Of a stretch of DNA of 64,000 nt, positions 6,862 through 16,397 are shown piece by piece. Within the stretch, counting starts at the first letter, position 1. Every line of letters begins with the position of its first letter. The notes under the pieces were generated by a model. That model did no database searches, was not told the DNA's origin, and worked only from the letters and a program-made list of their open reading frames with translations. This DNA comes from Paenibacillus glacialis (GTDB lineage: Bacteria; Bacillota; Bacilli; Paenibacillales; Paenibacillaceae): the NCBI RefSeq assembly GCF_001637205.1, contig NZ_LVJH01000003.1, forward strand, positions 1 through 64,000, in the 5' to 3' direction. The position numbers and the translations under genes were made by a program.

Positions 6862-9513
6862 ATGAAGAAGATTGTGTCAATCATGGTGGCAAGTATCCTT
6901 GTGGGTTCAGGATTGCTTCAAAATCAAGTGCAGGCTGCTGCACCTATTGGTATTTATATTAATGGAGCTAAGTTATCAACGGATCAGGCGCCTATAGTGG
7001 TCTCGAATCGAGCTCTTTTGCCTTTGAGAGCCATATTCGAAGCGCTAGATGCGAACGTAGATTGGAATCAACAAACGAAGGTGGTAACAGCAAATAAGGA
7101 TGGCAACACGATCATCTTGAAAATGGGTGCAAAGACAGCAACGATAAATAATTCAACAGTAGCTCTAGATGTGCCTGTTCAAAGTATAAAAGGAAGAACG
7201 ATGATTCCGGTTCGTTTCGTCAGTGAAGCTCTTGGCGAAGATGTTAATTGGAATTCGTATACCAAAAGAGTAGACATTACCACAGAAACACAGGTGAACC
7301 CAGTAACTTATGTAAATGCTAGGGTTAATGGTCAATTGGGAAATGGAAGTGATTTGGAAGTAAGTTTTCCTAAGGCAGTAAAGGAGTCTGGCGTAAATGA
7401 ATATCGTATTTTCGTTGTGAAGTCAGCGAATTCCTCAAGCTTTAATCTGTCAACGGCTTTATCGAACAATAACTATACTTCGGTTTCAGCTCAAGGAAGG
7501 GATATAGCTTTAACGTTATCTTATCAAGCTAAGGATACGAGTGGAGAATTGGTTAAGGCGAATCAATCTTATGTTGTATATGTACTTACTGTTGGTAAAG
7601 GATCGACTTTAAGTGTACTTTCTAATGCTTCCCAAACGGTGGCTATTTCTACGGGTTCATCTGTAGTAGCTGTAACAAACGTTGTACCTAGTGATGTAAG
7701 TGAATATGGCGATGGACGTGATTTGAAGGTAACCTTTACTAAGCCAGCCACGGATACTAATATATCCAATTATCGGGTTATGGTAGTGAAGACTTCGAAT
7801 GCTAGCAAATTCGACGTGAATACAGCGAATGGCGTTTCTAGCAGTAACTATACGACGGTGTATAAATCAGGCACAACATTAACAACAACATTAAGTTCAT
7901 CTTCTAGAGATACCTCAGGAGAGCTAATAAAGAATGGTGTATCGTATACCGTATTTGTCTTATCTGTAAGCAATAATGCAAATACTAATTCGAATAAATT
8001 ATCTAATGGATCTTCCTCCATCATATTGAATAACAACCCTGTGGTGGCACCTGTGATTACCAGAGTGGATGATGTCGGTGATTATGGTGATGGACGTGAC
8101 TTATCAGTCAGTTTTAATAAAGTGTCTGATGAGTCCAGAATAGGATCTTATCGCATTTTTGTAGTTAAAGAAAATTATGCATATAACTTTAATCTAACTA
8201 CGGCCAATGCAGTATCTAGCTATAACTATACGAATGTAAATAAGACGGGATATAATATCAACCAAGTTCTCTCTTCTGGTGCAAGAGACGTAGATGGTTC
8301 AACGATTAGGAATGGTGTTAGCTATCGGGTATTTGTCATGTCTGTAGGAACGGGAAGTTATGTAGGAAGTAATGTATTATCATCTTACTCATCTGCCATT
8401 GTGTTATCAGGCAATTCTAATGTTAGTACTGTAACGAATCTGGATGTAAATGACGTAAGTGATTATAATGATGGTCGAGACTTACGTGTATCTTTCAACA
8501 AACCATACGACGAATCAAATATTAGTCATTATCGTGTCATGGTTGTAAAGTCTGGAAATGCGAGTAGCTTCAGTACATCCAATGCCAATGCAGTATCTAG
8601 TGCAAACTATACGTATATAAGTAAGACAGGATACAAAATTAGTCAATCACTTCCAACGACTGCAAGAGATGTAGATGGATCTTTGATTAGAAATGGTGTG
8701 AGCTATCGAGTATTTGTCTTATCTGTGGGAATGGGAAGTAATCCAGGAAATAATACATTGTCAGATTACTCATCTTCGATTACGTTATCGAGTAGTAATA
8801 GTGTTACTGCTGTAAGTAATCTCGACGTAACTGTGTATAGTGATGGCCGTGACCCATTGGTTACATTCAATCGTGTGAATGATGAATACTATGTTAGTCA
8901 ATATCGTATCATGGTTGTTAAATCGGAAGATGCGGGCAACTTCAGTCCATCGAGAGCTAATGGAGTATCTAACTACACGTCTGTAAGTAAGACTGGAAAT
9001 AATATTAGGCAATCGCTTGGATCCAACACCAGAGATGTAAATGGAGAAACGATTAAAAACGGTGTAAAATACCGAGTATTTGTTCTTACAGTTGCAGATG
9101 GAAGAGTGAACTTAGTTAATGCACTGTCTTCTGCATCTGATGCATTCATATTGAAAAACTCACTAACGGTTATAGATCCTATAACTAAAGTAACAGCAGA
9201 TTGGGATCGTAGTACGGCTAGCTGGAATGTTAGTTTTACCAAACCAGCTACAGAGGCTGGAATTTCCCATTATGGAGTATTGATTGTATCTTCTAATGAT
9301 CCCAATTTACCAAACACTGTAACATCTGCTGTTTACAGAGAGATAAATAAGACGGCTTTACCTAACGTAAGTATAAGTATTAATTCTACTGATATTTATA
9401 GAAGTGGACTGAAAACGGGAGAGGGCTATAAGGTTTATATACTTGCCATTGCAGATCCCAAAGCGATAGCTAATGTATTATCAACATCATATGCTAGCAT
9501 CCGTTTTCAATAA
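6862..9513 (+). CDS. Secreted protein: stalk (copper amine oxidase N-like) domain plus six FN3-like repeats
   Basis: 883 aa with a signal peptide ending near VQAAA (residue 27). Residues 30-140 form a copper amine oxidase N-terminal/stalk domain, recognisable from ALLPLRAIFEALDANVDW and TMIPVRFVSEALGEDVNW. After that, about six repeats of 110-125 residues share the pattern DGRDLxVSFxK, YRxxVVKS, RDxxGxxIKNGVSYRVFVLSVG; repeats 3 and 4 are the most alike and the last is divergent. They look like fibronectin-type beta-sandwiches. It probably binds the cell wall or another surface polymer outside the cell. GGGAGGC precedes the ATG and a perfect terminator follows. Confidence 0.85.
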   Translation: MKKIVSIMVASILVGSGLLQNQVQAAAPIGIYINGAKLSTDQAPIVVSNRALLPLRAIFEALDANVDWNQQTKVVTANKDGNTIILKMGAKTATINNSTVALDVPVQSIKGRTMIPVRFVSEALGEDVNWNSYTKRVDITTETQVNPVTYVNARVNGQLGNGSDLEVSFPKAVKESGVNEYRIFVVKSANSSSFNLSTALSNNNYTSVSAQGRDIALTLSYQAKDTSGELVKANQSYVVYVLTVGKGSTLSVLSNASQTVAISTGSSVVAVTNVVPSDVSEYGDGRDLKVTFTKPATDTNISNYRVMVVKTSNASKFDVNTANGVSSSNYTTVYKSGTTLTTTLSSSSRDTSGELIKNGVSYTVFVLSVSNNANTNSNKLSNGSSSIILNNNPVVAPVITRVDDVGDYGDGRDLSVSFNKVSDESRIGSYRIFVVKENYAYNFNLTTANAVSSYNYTNVNKTGYNINQVLSSGARDVDGSTIRNGVSYRVFVMSVGTGSYVGSNVLSSYSSAIVLSGNSNVSTVTNLDVNDVSDYNDGRDLRVSFNKPYDESNISHYRVMVVKSGNASSFSTSNANAVSSANYTYISKTGYKISQSLPTTARDVDGSLIRNGVSYRVFVLSVGMGSNPGNNTLSDYSSSITLSSSNSVTAVSNLDVTVYSDGRDPLVTFNRVNDEYYVSQYRIMVVKSEDAGNFSPSRANGVSNYTSVSKTGNNIRQSLGSNTRDVNGETIKNGVKYRVFVLTVADGRVNLVNALSSASDAFILKNSLTVIDPITKVTADWDRSTASWNVSFTKPATEAGISHYGVLIVSSNDPNLPNTVTSAVYREINKTALPNVSISINSTDIYRSGLKTGEGYKVYILAIADPKAIANVLSTSYASIRFQ

Positions 9514-9551
9514 TAAGTGTGGTGAATAGTTCGACATTAATATAACTGCCA

Positions 9552-9585
9552 GAAGAAGCCTTGGATGAGAACCCAAGGCTTCTTC
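9552..9585. terminator. Bidirectional terminator
   Basis: A perfect 13-bp stem, GAAGAAGCCTTGG (9552-9564) with CCAAGGCTTCTTC (9573-9585), lies between the convergent stalk-repeat gene and histidine kinase gene. Confidence 0.88.
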
Positions 9586-9616
9586 GCTATTTCAAAGGTT
9601 GTACATTGAACACTAT

Positions 9617-11110
9617 TTAAGACAATAAAAGGCGAGTAACAAGAGGAATTTCGATAATAATAGAAGCACCTTTACCTTGTTCGCTTGAGATATGAATGCT
9701 TCCGCCATGAGCGTCGACAATGGATTTGGTAATGGATAAGCCTAGACCAGCTCCGCCATATTTACGGGTTCGGGATGAATCACTACGATAAAACCGCTCA
9801 AATAGATGTGAAAGATGATCTTCATGGATACCGACACCGTTATCCCGTATGGCAAGTTCGATTCTATCGCCTGTTGTATGAAGGGTGATTGTAATTATCC
9901 CGTCCTTGGGGTCCGTATGCTGGACAGCATTTTGGAATAAATTCAAGATCACCTGTTTCATTTTATCAGGATCATAGGTTCCTTTAATACCATAAGAGAG
10001 GTCCAAATGAATCGTACGCTCACCTGCAAGAATGACGAGTTGAGGCCTCATTTCATGAATCAGTTCATCTAAGTTCACTTCTGTTAATTGAAGTTGAGGG
10101 GAACGATCCATCTTGGCGAGTAGCAAGAGATCTTCTACTAATTTATTCACTCGTTTGGATTCTCCATACATGCTCTTCAAGGCACTTGTGAGCTGTTCAG
10201 GGTTAGCGGCAGCCCCACGAAGAAGTACTTCTAGGAAACCGTGAATGGAGGTTAGAGGTGTCCTCAGTTCATGAGAAGCATCAGCAATGAAGCGTCTCAT
10301 TTGTTCTCTTGCTTCCTTTTCGGATTCAAATGAAGTCTCAAGTCGCTCGAGCATTCCGTTAAAAGACACAGACAAGCGGTCAATTTCTTCCTGGCCTTGA
10401 GATACTGGAAACCGTTCAGCCAAGTTGCCGGCATCTGTCTGTTCAACGGATTTCACCATATTAGATAGAGGAAGCAAGGTGCGTAGAAGTAAGGGCAAAT
10501 AAAGGGCTGCTCCACCTACTAATGCAATGGCCGATAAACTAAAAAATATGAGTAACTGTTGCATAACCTGATCTTGTAATGGAGCTGTGTGGGTACCCAT
10601 TTGAAGTATGCTATCAGACGTATTAGGAGCTCCTAAGGGTCTGAAAACAATCAATTGTTCAATTCCATTCGTGTCCTGAACTATTTTATAGGGAATTTCT
10701 TTACGAAGGTTTGATTTCTCAAGCATTTGTTTATATTCTTCTGCTGAGAGTAATGGAGAGACGTTTCCGCTACTTTCGGTTATATCGATGGAGGTACCAT
10801 CAGAACCGACCCAAGCTAATGAAGAGTCTGGGATGAATAGGAAGGCATCTCCTCCTGGACGAGTCGAAGGTCTGGTGTGAGATTCGTCAAAGCTCTTTCT
10901 CATAAACCAATCTCTTGGCATAGATTGCATTTGTGCTTTCATGGTCTCCGCTTGTTTACGATAGAGGAAATCTTTCATGACAACGTACTGTAGCAGACCG
11001 ACCAATAGCAGAAGAACTGCCATAATCAATAAGGAGCGGGTTAGGAGCTGAAACCTTAGTGAACGCGGAGCAAATACATGCTTAGCTCGAGTAATCCAGT
11101 TCTTGATCAT
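9617..11110 (-). CDS. Membrane sensor histidine kinase (HAMP-HisKA-HATPase)
   Basis: 497 aa. A transmembrane helix at about 25-45 and a second at about 185-210 enclose an extracellular sensor of about 140 residues. HAMP follows (LLPLSNMVKSVEQTDAGNLA). The HisKA box ASHELRTPLTS holds the phosphorylated histidine (H280). The ATP-binding domain shows the N box (LNLFQNAVQHT), G1 (DNGVGI) and G2 (GGAGLGL). The ATG overlaps the response-regulator stop (ATGA at 11107-11110), so the pair is co-translated. The architecture resembles ArlS/BaeS kinases. The signal is unknown; nothing adjacent identifies the regulon. Confidence 0.93.
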   Translation of the reverse strand: MIKNWITRAKHVFAPRSLRFQLLTRSLLIMAVLLLLVGLLQYVVMKDFLYRKQAETMKAQMQSMPRDWFMRKSFDESHTRPSTRPGGDAFLFIPDSSLAWVGSDGTSIDITESSGNVSPLLSAEEYKQMLEKSNLRKEIPYKIVQDTNGIEQLIVFRPLGAPNTSDSILQMGTHTAPLQDQVMQQLLIFFSLSAIALVGGAALYLPLLLRTLLPLSNMVKSVEQTDAGNLAERFPVSQGQEEIDRLSVSFNGMLERLETSFESEKEAREQMRRFIADASHELRTPLTSIHGFLEVLLRGAAANPEQLTSALKSMYGESKRVNKLVEDLLLLAKMDRSPQLQLTEVNLDELIHEMRPQLVILAGERTIHLDLSYGIKGTYDPDKMKQVILNLFQNAVQHTDPKDGIITITLHTTGDRIELAIRDNGVGIHEDHLSHLFERFYRSDSSRTRKYGGAGLGLSITKSIVDAHGGSIHISSEQGKGASIIIEIPLVTRLLLS

Positions 11111-11832
11111 GGCAGATCAATCCGGTATCCAGCACCTCTAAGGGTACGAATAAGCCGATGTTCCTTATCGTTCAATTTCTCTCGAATCGAGCGAATATAG
11201 ACTTCAACAATGTTCTCTTCTCCTCCAAAATCATAGCTCCATACTTTGTCTAGAATTTTACTTTTGCTAAGTACAATGCCATGATTCAGGACCATAAACT
11301 TTAGAAGCTCATATTCCGTAGGAGAAAGCTCTAATACTTTCTGTTGATACGTTATTTCTTTTCTAAGATCGTCGATCTGGAAAGGACCATGAATAACTTC
11401 CCCTAGTAAACTTGGGAATTGGTTACGCAGTCGCGCTTGAATTCTTGCAAGGAGCTCATCGAAGCTGAATGGCTTCACCATGTAATCGTCTGCTCCGAGT
11501 GTTAATCCTTTGACCCGATCATCGATTTCGTCTTTAGCTGTTAACATGATTATAGCTACATTAAATCCAAGCTTTTTAATCATTCGGCAGGCTTCAAACC
11601 CATCTACTCCAGGCATCATTACATCAAGAATGACAACGTGTGGCTGGAATTCTTGAGCTAAAGTGACAGCGCTCATCCCATCGGGTGTTGTTCTGATCTC
11701 AAATCCTTCATTTGTTAGTCCGATTTCTAAGAATTGTAATATATGAGGTTCATCATCAACTAGCATGATTCGTATTCCCTTAACTGTATTCATCCTGTCA
11801 CCGTCCCTAGGCGAAATCTTTCTCTTCATCAT
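11107..11832 (-). CDS. OmpR-family response regulator
   Basis: 241 aa. Receiver domain: acidic pocket DDE (26-28), phospho-acceptor D70 in VVILDVMMPG, and the conserved KP motif in DDYMVKPFSFDELLARI. The C-terminal winged helix has LSPTEYELLKFMVLNHG and VEVYIRSIREKL, as in OmpR/PhoB DNA-binding domains. It forms a two-gene operon with the kinase. The ATGATG at 11832 has AGAGGT at suitable spacing. A second in-frame ATG (residue 14) would give a more typical receiver length and cannot be excluded. Confidence 0.93.
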   Translation of the reverse strand: MMKRKISPRDGDRMNTVKGIRIMLVDDEPHILQFLEIGLTNEGFEIRTTPDGMSAVTLAQEFQPHVVILDVMMPGVDGFEACRMIKKLGFNVAIIMLTAKDEIDDRVKGLTLGADDYMVKPFSFDELLARIQARLRNQFPSLLGEVIHGPFQIDDLRKEITYQQKVLELSPTEYELLKFMVLNHGIVLSKSKILDKVWSYDFGGEENIVEVYIRSIREKLNDKEHRLIRTLRGAGYRIDLP

Positions 11833-11964
11833 TATGTACCTCTTTGCTGAATTTTTACTGAGGATATACTGAGTTACAGCTTAATCATAGCATGTCCCAC
11901 GATATATCCTAAGTGAAGTGAATGAATCAATTTGAGGAGAAGGAAGATTTGAATGGTAAACGTG

Positions 11965-12792
11965 TCATGAAGTAAGCTGTGATTGGACCTTCCGTTGAAG
12001 CTCACTAATTTTTTGTTCTAATGAGTACGTTTTTTGTTTATGTTCTATTACCTTCTTAGCTTGTGTAAGTAATGCCTCAAGAGACCTTAAGGTGGTGGAT
12101 ATATTACCATTCTTAATGGATTGTTTGAAGGTTGATGTCTCGGCAGTGAATTTTTTCTGTGTCGTGCTAGCAGCATTTTTGGATACTTTAATCTGTACTT
12201 TAAGTGGAGCAATACCATCAAGTGTGGCACGAAGTGTTTTCTTAGTCTTTGCGGTTGTGCTCTTCGCTGTCGTATATAAGCTCTCTTTATTTCGAATATC
12301 TGCACGTGCTACTTGAACAGCTATCTTCATACTTTCAGATTGCGATTGGAGAAGGGTGTATAAGTCTTTATTATTTAGCTTCTTGGCTATTGTCTTCTGT
12401 TGATTAATAGCCTCGTACATACTGAATACCGGTTTGTATCGTTCCCTGGCTTGCGTAAGCTGTGATTGCAATGTAGTGAGTTTGTTGGAATCAATCAATT
12501 GTATTTGTTTCTTTAGTGCGATCAGGGTTTCCTCGTTCGTATAATGGAGGGCTTTAATTTGGTTGTCCCATTCTTGATTTTGTTGTTGTAACTTCACAAT
12601 ATTGACATAGTGATTGCTCATCAAGCTTGCCGAGGTTGAACTTCCGGATGCGATCATCTTATCAAAGGCAGTTTTCGCTGAGGCTGATAATTCAAAAGAA
12701 GCAGCTAATACCGAGATGGGAAACATTATAACGAGCATAAGGGCAAGCATAAGACTGAGGAACATCACGGTTAATCTCTTTACCATAGTCAT
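11965..12792 (-). CDS. Secreted coiled-coil protein, function unknown
   Basis: 275 aa with a clear signal peptide (hydrophobic to about residue 30, cleavage near VLAAS). The mature part is almost entirely helical and Lys/Gln/Ser/Thr-rich with heptad spacing of leucines (for example LKKQIQLIDSNKLTTLQSQL), so a long coiled coil is likely, as in cell-wall-associated spacer or hydrolase-regulator proteins. No enzymatic domain is visible. AGGAGG lies 8 nt before the ATG. Its leader contains a terminator-like hairpin (12822-12870), suggesting attenuation. It lies upstream of the two-component genes on the same strand, 132 bp apart. Confidence 0.72.
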   Translation of the reverse strand: MTMVKRLTVMFLSLMLALMLVIMFPISVLAASFELSASAKTAFDKMIASGSSTSASLMSNHYVNIVKLQQQNQEWDNQIKALHYTNEETLIALKKQIQLIDSNKLTTLQSQLTQARERYKPVFSMYEAINQQKTIAKKLNNKDLYTLLQSQSESMKIAVQVARADIRNKESLYTTAKSTTAKTKKTLRATLDGIAPLKVQIKVSKNAASTTQKKFTAETSTFKQSIKNGNISTTLRSLEALLTQAKKVIEHKQKTYSLEQKISELQRKVQSQLTS

Positions 12793-12821
12793 CGTATAAC
12801 CTCCTATTATCTATGGACATC

Positions 12822-12870
12822 AAAAAAGCACCTGCAAGAAAGGCTTCATTAAGCCTTTCTTACAGGTGCT
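12822..12870 (-). terminator. Leader terminator/attenuator ahead of the coiled-coil gene
   Basis: On the minus strand an almost perfect 20-bp stem (12851-12870 with 12827-12846, loop AATG) is followed by TTTTTTG. This is a canonical Rho-independent terminator, and the next gene's AGGAGG begins only about 15 nt further on. There is no minus-strand gene upstream that needs terminating. The gap 12793-13235 otherwise holds a minus-strand promoter and one tiny plus-strand frame. Confidence 0.8.
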
Positions 12871-12910
12871 TCCTGTGTCTAAATCAAATAAACAATTACT
12901 AATTTCCATA

Positions 12911-12939
12911 AATATACATGATGGTCTGTAAGGAGTCAA
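12911..12939 (-). promoter_or_regulatory. Predicted sigma-A promoter for the coiled-coil gene leader
   Basis: On the minus strand TTGACT (12934-12939) and TATATT (12911-12916) are separated by exactly 17 nt. Transcription would begin near 12904, giving a leader of about 80 nt before the hairpin at 12822-12870. Confidence 0.6.
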
Positions 12940-13084
12940 CTATAGCATTCAGTGTATTTTCAGCTGAGCTTTAGTTGGAATTCAGGAGTACCAAGTATAA
13001 TAATAATTCATTATTAAAAATACCCCTTTTCAGTGCAATGTTCCAGAAGTTTTATTACATATTGTGGGTTTGGTGTAGGGTGAT

Positions 13085-13150
13085 ATGCTTACTTATATTG
13101 TGTTAGTTGCATTATTAATCGGCATAATATTACATTTTTATATTGACTAA
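13085..13150 (+). CDS. Possible 21-aa membrane peptide
   Basis: ATG at 13085 is preceded by TAGGGTGAT, a plausible ribosome binding site, and reads MLTYIVLVALLIGIILHFYI plus D before TAA. That is a single hydrophobic helix with no interruption. It sits about 100 bp upstream of the MBOAT gene in the same orientation, where several MBOAT operons (such as dlt, with DltX) carry tiny membrane proteins. The sequence does not resemble DltX that I can recall. It may be a chance frame. Confidence 0.35.
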   Translation: MLTYIVLVALLIGIILHFYID

Positions 13151-13250
13151 TTTTTTACCGCAGGTGATTATTAAAGGTAGTGTGTATTTTTAAAATATTT
13201 AGGATGTTCGCACGATCGATGATAGACATAATGGAGTGGGAGTGAAGGGG

Positions 13251-14696
13251 TTGCTGTTCAATACGTATGTTTTTATTTTTGCATTTTGGCCGATTTCGGT
13301 AGGAGTATATTTCTTTCTTAACAGACTTCGGTATGTTACTGCTGCGAAGTTGTCATTAGTAATTGCCTCACTGTTTTTTTACAGTTGGTGGAACATTAGC
13401 TATCTTCCTTTAATTCTTGGATCAATTGCATTTAACTATATCGTTGGAAGGCTACTTCAGGTAACAGTCCATGGTAGTGATGATATATCCGTAGACCAAG
13501 AACAGAAGGACCAACGGTCCAAGCGAAAAGGGTTATTACACTCCCCTAAAGCACTTCTTACCATAGGACTTGTTGGGAATATCCTATTACTGGGATATTA
13601 TAAGTATACTGATTTCTTCTTGATTAATTTGACGGAGATATCAGGACACAATTTTCCTTTACTTAAACTTATATTACCGCTAGGAATTAGCTTCTTTACA
13701 TTTACACAAATAGCTTATTTAGTTGATGCTTACCGTGGTAAGACTCGCGAGTATAACCTAATGAGCTATATCTTGTTTGTTACGTTCTACCCACATCTGA
13801 TTGCTGGACCGATTCTTCATCATAGCGAGATGATGCCTCAATTCGATAGACTGCGGAATAAGCATTGGAATTGGAATAATGCTTCTAAAGGGGTATACAT
13901 TTTTTGTATAGGATTGTTCAAAAAAGTCGTTATTGCGGACACCTTCGCAGAATTTGCAAATGATGGTTTCGCTTCGGCTCACCAATTTGTAGACACTTGG
14001 GTTGCAACTTTGTCTTATACATTACAGTTGTACTTTGACTTCAGTGGATATACTGATATGGCGATCGGGGCTGCACTTTTGTTCAACATCGTATTGCCAC
14101 AGAACTTTAACTCGCCATACAAGGCGTTAAGTATTCAGGACTTCTGGCGCCGTTGGCATATGACGCTTAGTCGTTTCCTACGTGATTATATCTATTTCCC
14201 ACTGGGTGGAAGTAGGCGTGGTGAACTGATTGCTATGCGAAATGTGATCATCACGTTCATTATAGGTGGATTCTGGCATGGTGCAGGCTGGACGTTCTTG
14301 GTCTGGGGGTTCATGCATGGAGCGGGACAAGCAGTTCATCGCATGTGGATGAAGGTAGGCAAACCTCTTCCCAAATGGTTTGCATGGCTCATAACATTCA
14401 TATTTATAAATATTGCATGGGTATTCTTCCGGGCAGATACTGTGACTCAAGCGTTACGTCTGCTCAAAGGTATGATTGGACTTAATGGACTGGATATGAG
14501 TTCCTTAAAGACGCTTGCTCCAGCGGGATTGTTCATTCTCATTTTCTTACCTATCGTAATGTTTGCATCTAATTCGTCCGAACGAGTCGAAGCTTTTAGA
14601 CCAACTTGGAAGAAAGCAATCTTTATGGCAGTCATTTTTGTAATATCGTTACTGTATTTCAACCGAATTACAGAATTCCTGTATTTTAATTTCTAG
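13251..14696 (+). CDS. MBOAT-family membrane O-acyltransferase (AlgI-like)
   Basis: 481 aa from TTG 13251 (GGGAG 8 nt upstream); GTG at 13236 or 13242 would add 3-5 residues. The protein has about ten hydrophobic segments. The MBOAT hallmarks are visible: YFDFSGYTDMAIG (about 255-267), FWRRWHMTLSRFLRDYIY (about 288-305) and the catalytic histidine in GGFWHGAGWTFLVWG (about 335-349). It would move an acyl group, usually acetyl, across the membrane to an exported polysaccharide or wall polymer. It is followed after 20 bp by an SGNH-domain partner, the usual AlgI/AlgX- or PatA/PatB-type pairing. Confidence 0.93.
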   Translation: MLFNTYVFIFAFWPISVGVYFFLNRLRYVTAAKLSLVIASLFFYSWWNISYLPLILGSIAFNYIVGRLLQVTVHGSDDISVDQEQKDQRSKRKGLLHSPKALLTIGLVGNILLLGYYKYTDFFLINLTEISGHNFPLLKLILPLGISFFTFTQIAYLVDAYRGKTREYNLMSYILFVTFYPHLIAGPILHHSEMMPQFDRLRNKHWNWNNASKGVYIFCIGLFKKVVIADTFAEFANDGFASAHQFVDTWVATLSYTLQLYFDFSGYTDMAIGAALLFNIVLPQNFNSPYKALSIQDFWRRWHMTLSRFLRDYIYFPLGGSRRGELIAMRNVIITFIIGGFWHGAGWTFLVWGFMHGAGQAVHRMWMKVGKPLPKWFAWLITFIFINIAWVFFRADTVTQALRLLKGMIGLNGLDMSSLKTLAPAGLFILIFLPIVMFASNSSERVEAFRPTWKKAIFMAVIFVISLLYFNRITEFLYFNF

Positions 14697-14716
14697 CTGG
14701 AAGGGAGAAACACGTT

Positions 14717-16234
14717 GTGCAACATTTAACACCAGCGCCAGAATCAGCAAAGAGTAAGAATGGACGATCTCGTAAAGATCAACGGGCACGCGTCACTGCC
14801 AAACAGAGTAGGAAAATGCTCATACAGTTTGCTGTTTCTGCCATCATCATATCTTCTTTAGTTGCTTTACTTACTGTAGTTCTTGATCCACTACAGTTCT
14901 ACCATAAATCTTTTTACCCAGCTATCTATTCCAATGAACAACGGTATCAGAATCCGGGATTAGCTAAGAATTATGACTATGACACGATTATTATCGGTAC
15001 TTCGATGACGGAGAACTTTCTTCCTTCAGAGGTGGATGAAGCTTTAGGTGGTAAGACACTGAAGTTGTCTGTTCGGGGATCGACAGCTGACGAGCATAAT
15101 GCCATTGCTAGTGTTGCTCTAGAGACAGGTAAAGTGAAGAAGATATTATGGGGTCTTGATTATTTCTCTCTCAAAATGGGAAGCAAAGAAGAGACAGATA
15201 ACCCAACGTATCTTTATGACGAAAAGTGGTGGAATGATTATAAATATTGGTTCAACTACTCGATCTATGAAGATCTGTTTAAGGAAGCCGTATTAAGACC
15301 GCTACGTGGGTTGGAACCTAGAAAGTTGGAATACTTATATAACTGGAATAGAGAGGTTACCTTCGGTGCGAAGAAGGTGGCGGATGTATATAAATCTTCT
15401 CGTGCAGGAGAGGCATACTTTGGTTTAAATGAGGAACCGATTGAGACGATAAAAGAGGCTTTTAATGAGTATATTTTAGCGCTAGTCAAGAAATATCCTG
15501 ATGTTGAATTTAATTTCTATTATCCTCCATACAGCGTCTTAAGACAGAAAGTGTGGCAGGACACCAATAATAAGCGTTACCTCAATCAACTTGAGATGAA
15601 AGAGTGGATGTTCCAGCAGTTCGATAAATTGCCTAACGTCCATGTGTATGATTTCCAAGAAGAGTCTGAGTGGACGTATAATCTCGATTTATACAAAGAT
15701 TTGTCGCATCATAATCAAGATGTGAATAGCTGGATGGCCCAAGCTATTGGTCGTGAAGACCCTAAATACAGAGTGACGCAAGACAATGTTGAGCAATTTA
15801 AGCTCCAAATGGAGAAACAGCTTCATATGGTTATGGTTACGAGTAAGTATGTCGTTGTAAATGCCGAAATTTCTTTAAAAAAGGGCAGTCAAACGAACCC
15901 TCTTACATTCACATCCTTGAGCGCAACGGATGACGATAAAGATATCTTCGTACCTGTCAAAGAAGCAACAGCGGCGTTAGGAGCAGAGATGGTGTGGGAT
16001 CAGGCCGCGAAGTCGATGAATTTCAAACGTGGTGATCAGGATGTCGTGTTGATCGTTGGAAGCACAACAGCTAAGACTGTAACCGGCTCGAAGGATATTA
16101 CTTATGCACCAAGGTTAATCGACGGTACAACGATGATTCCTCTAGCATCTGTGTCGGCACTATTCGGTTTCGAGGCGACGTTAGAGCATCCAAGTGATCG
16201 GATTATTCGAATGACATTATCTTCTTCAAAGTAG
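14717..16234 (+). CDS. SGNH/AlgX-like acyltransferase partner with C-terminal stalk domain
   Basis: 505 aa, start GTG with GGGAG 10 nt upstream. A basic N-terminus precedes one transmembrane helix (about 34-56), so the bulk is extracellular. IIIGTSMTENF (about 92-102) holds the candidate nucleophile serine, and YKDLSHHNQDVNSWMA (about 330-345) supplies the Asp...His pair of SGNH enzymes. Residues about 390-505 form a stalk-like copper amine oxidase N domain (IFVPVKEATAALGAEMVWD and TMIPLASVSALFGFEA), like that in the 883-aa surface protein at 6862. It probably receives acyl groups from the MBOAT protein and places them on a wall polymer. The stalk fusion is uncommon. Confidence 0.82.
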   Translation: MQHLTPAPESAKSKNGRSRKDQRARVTAKQSRKMLIQFAVSAIIISSLVALLTVVLDPLQFYHKSFYPAIYSNEQRYQNPGLAKNYDYDTIIIGTSMTENFLPSEVDEALGGKTLKLSVRGSTADEHNAIASVALETGKVKKILWGLDYFSLKMGSKEETDNPTYLYDEKWWNDYKYWFNYSIYEDLFKEAVLRPLRGLEPRKLEYLYNWNREVTFGAKKVADVYKSSRAGEAYFGLNEEPIETIKEAFNEYILALVKKYPDVEFNFYYPPYSVLRQKVWQDTNNKRYLNQLEMKEWMFQQFDKLPNVHVYDFQEESEWTYNLDLYKDLSHHNQDVNSWMAQAIGREDPKYRVTQDNVEQFKLQMEKQLHMVMVTSKYVVVNAEISLKKGSQTNPLTFTSLSATDDDKDIFVPVKEATAALGAEMVWDQAAKSMNFKRGDQDVVLIVGSTTAKTVTGSKDITYAPRLIDGTTMIPLASVSALFGFEATLEHPSDRIIRMTLSSSK

Positions 16235-16242
16235 AGGAATTA

Positions 16243-16274
16243 CAAAGACCCTAGCAATTGTGCTAGGGTCTTTG
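16243..16274 (+). terminator. Rho-independent terminator
   Basis: CAAAGACCCTAGCA, loop ATTG, exact complement TGCTAGGGTCTTTG, then TTGTT. It ends the MBOAT/SGNH operon. Confidence 0.92.
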
Positions 16275-16397
16275 TTGTTATGTTTGACGGAAGGGCAGAT
16301 GAGTAACAGGAAGCTAAATAGATTGTTATAATATCCTGTTATCATTTATAATATAAACAATCAAACAATCAAACAATCATTTGAATGTTGGGGTGAA

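Noticed and set aside
13236..16234. A dlt (D-alanylation) operon
   Set aside because: The MBOAT and SGNH proteins lack the dltA and dltC neighbours, and the partner has a stalk domain that DltD lacks.
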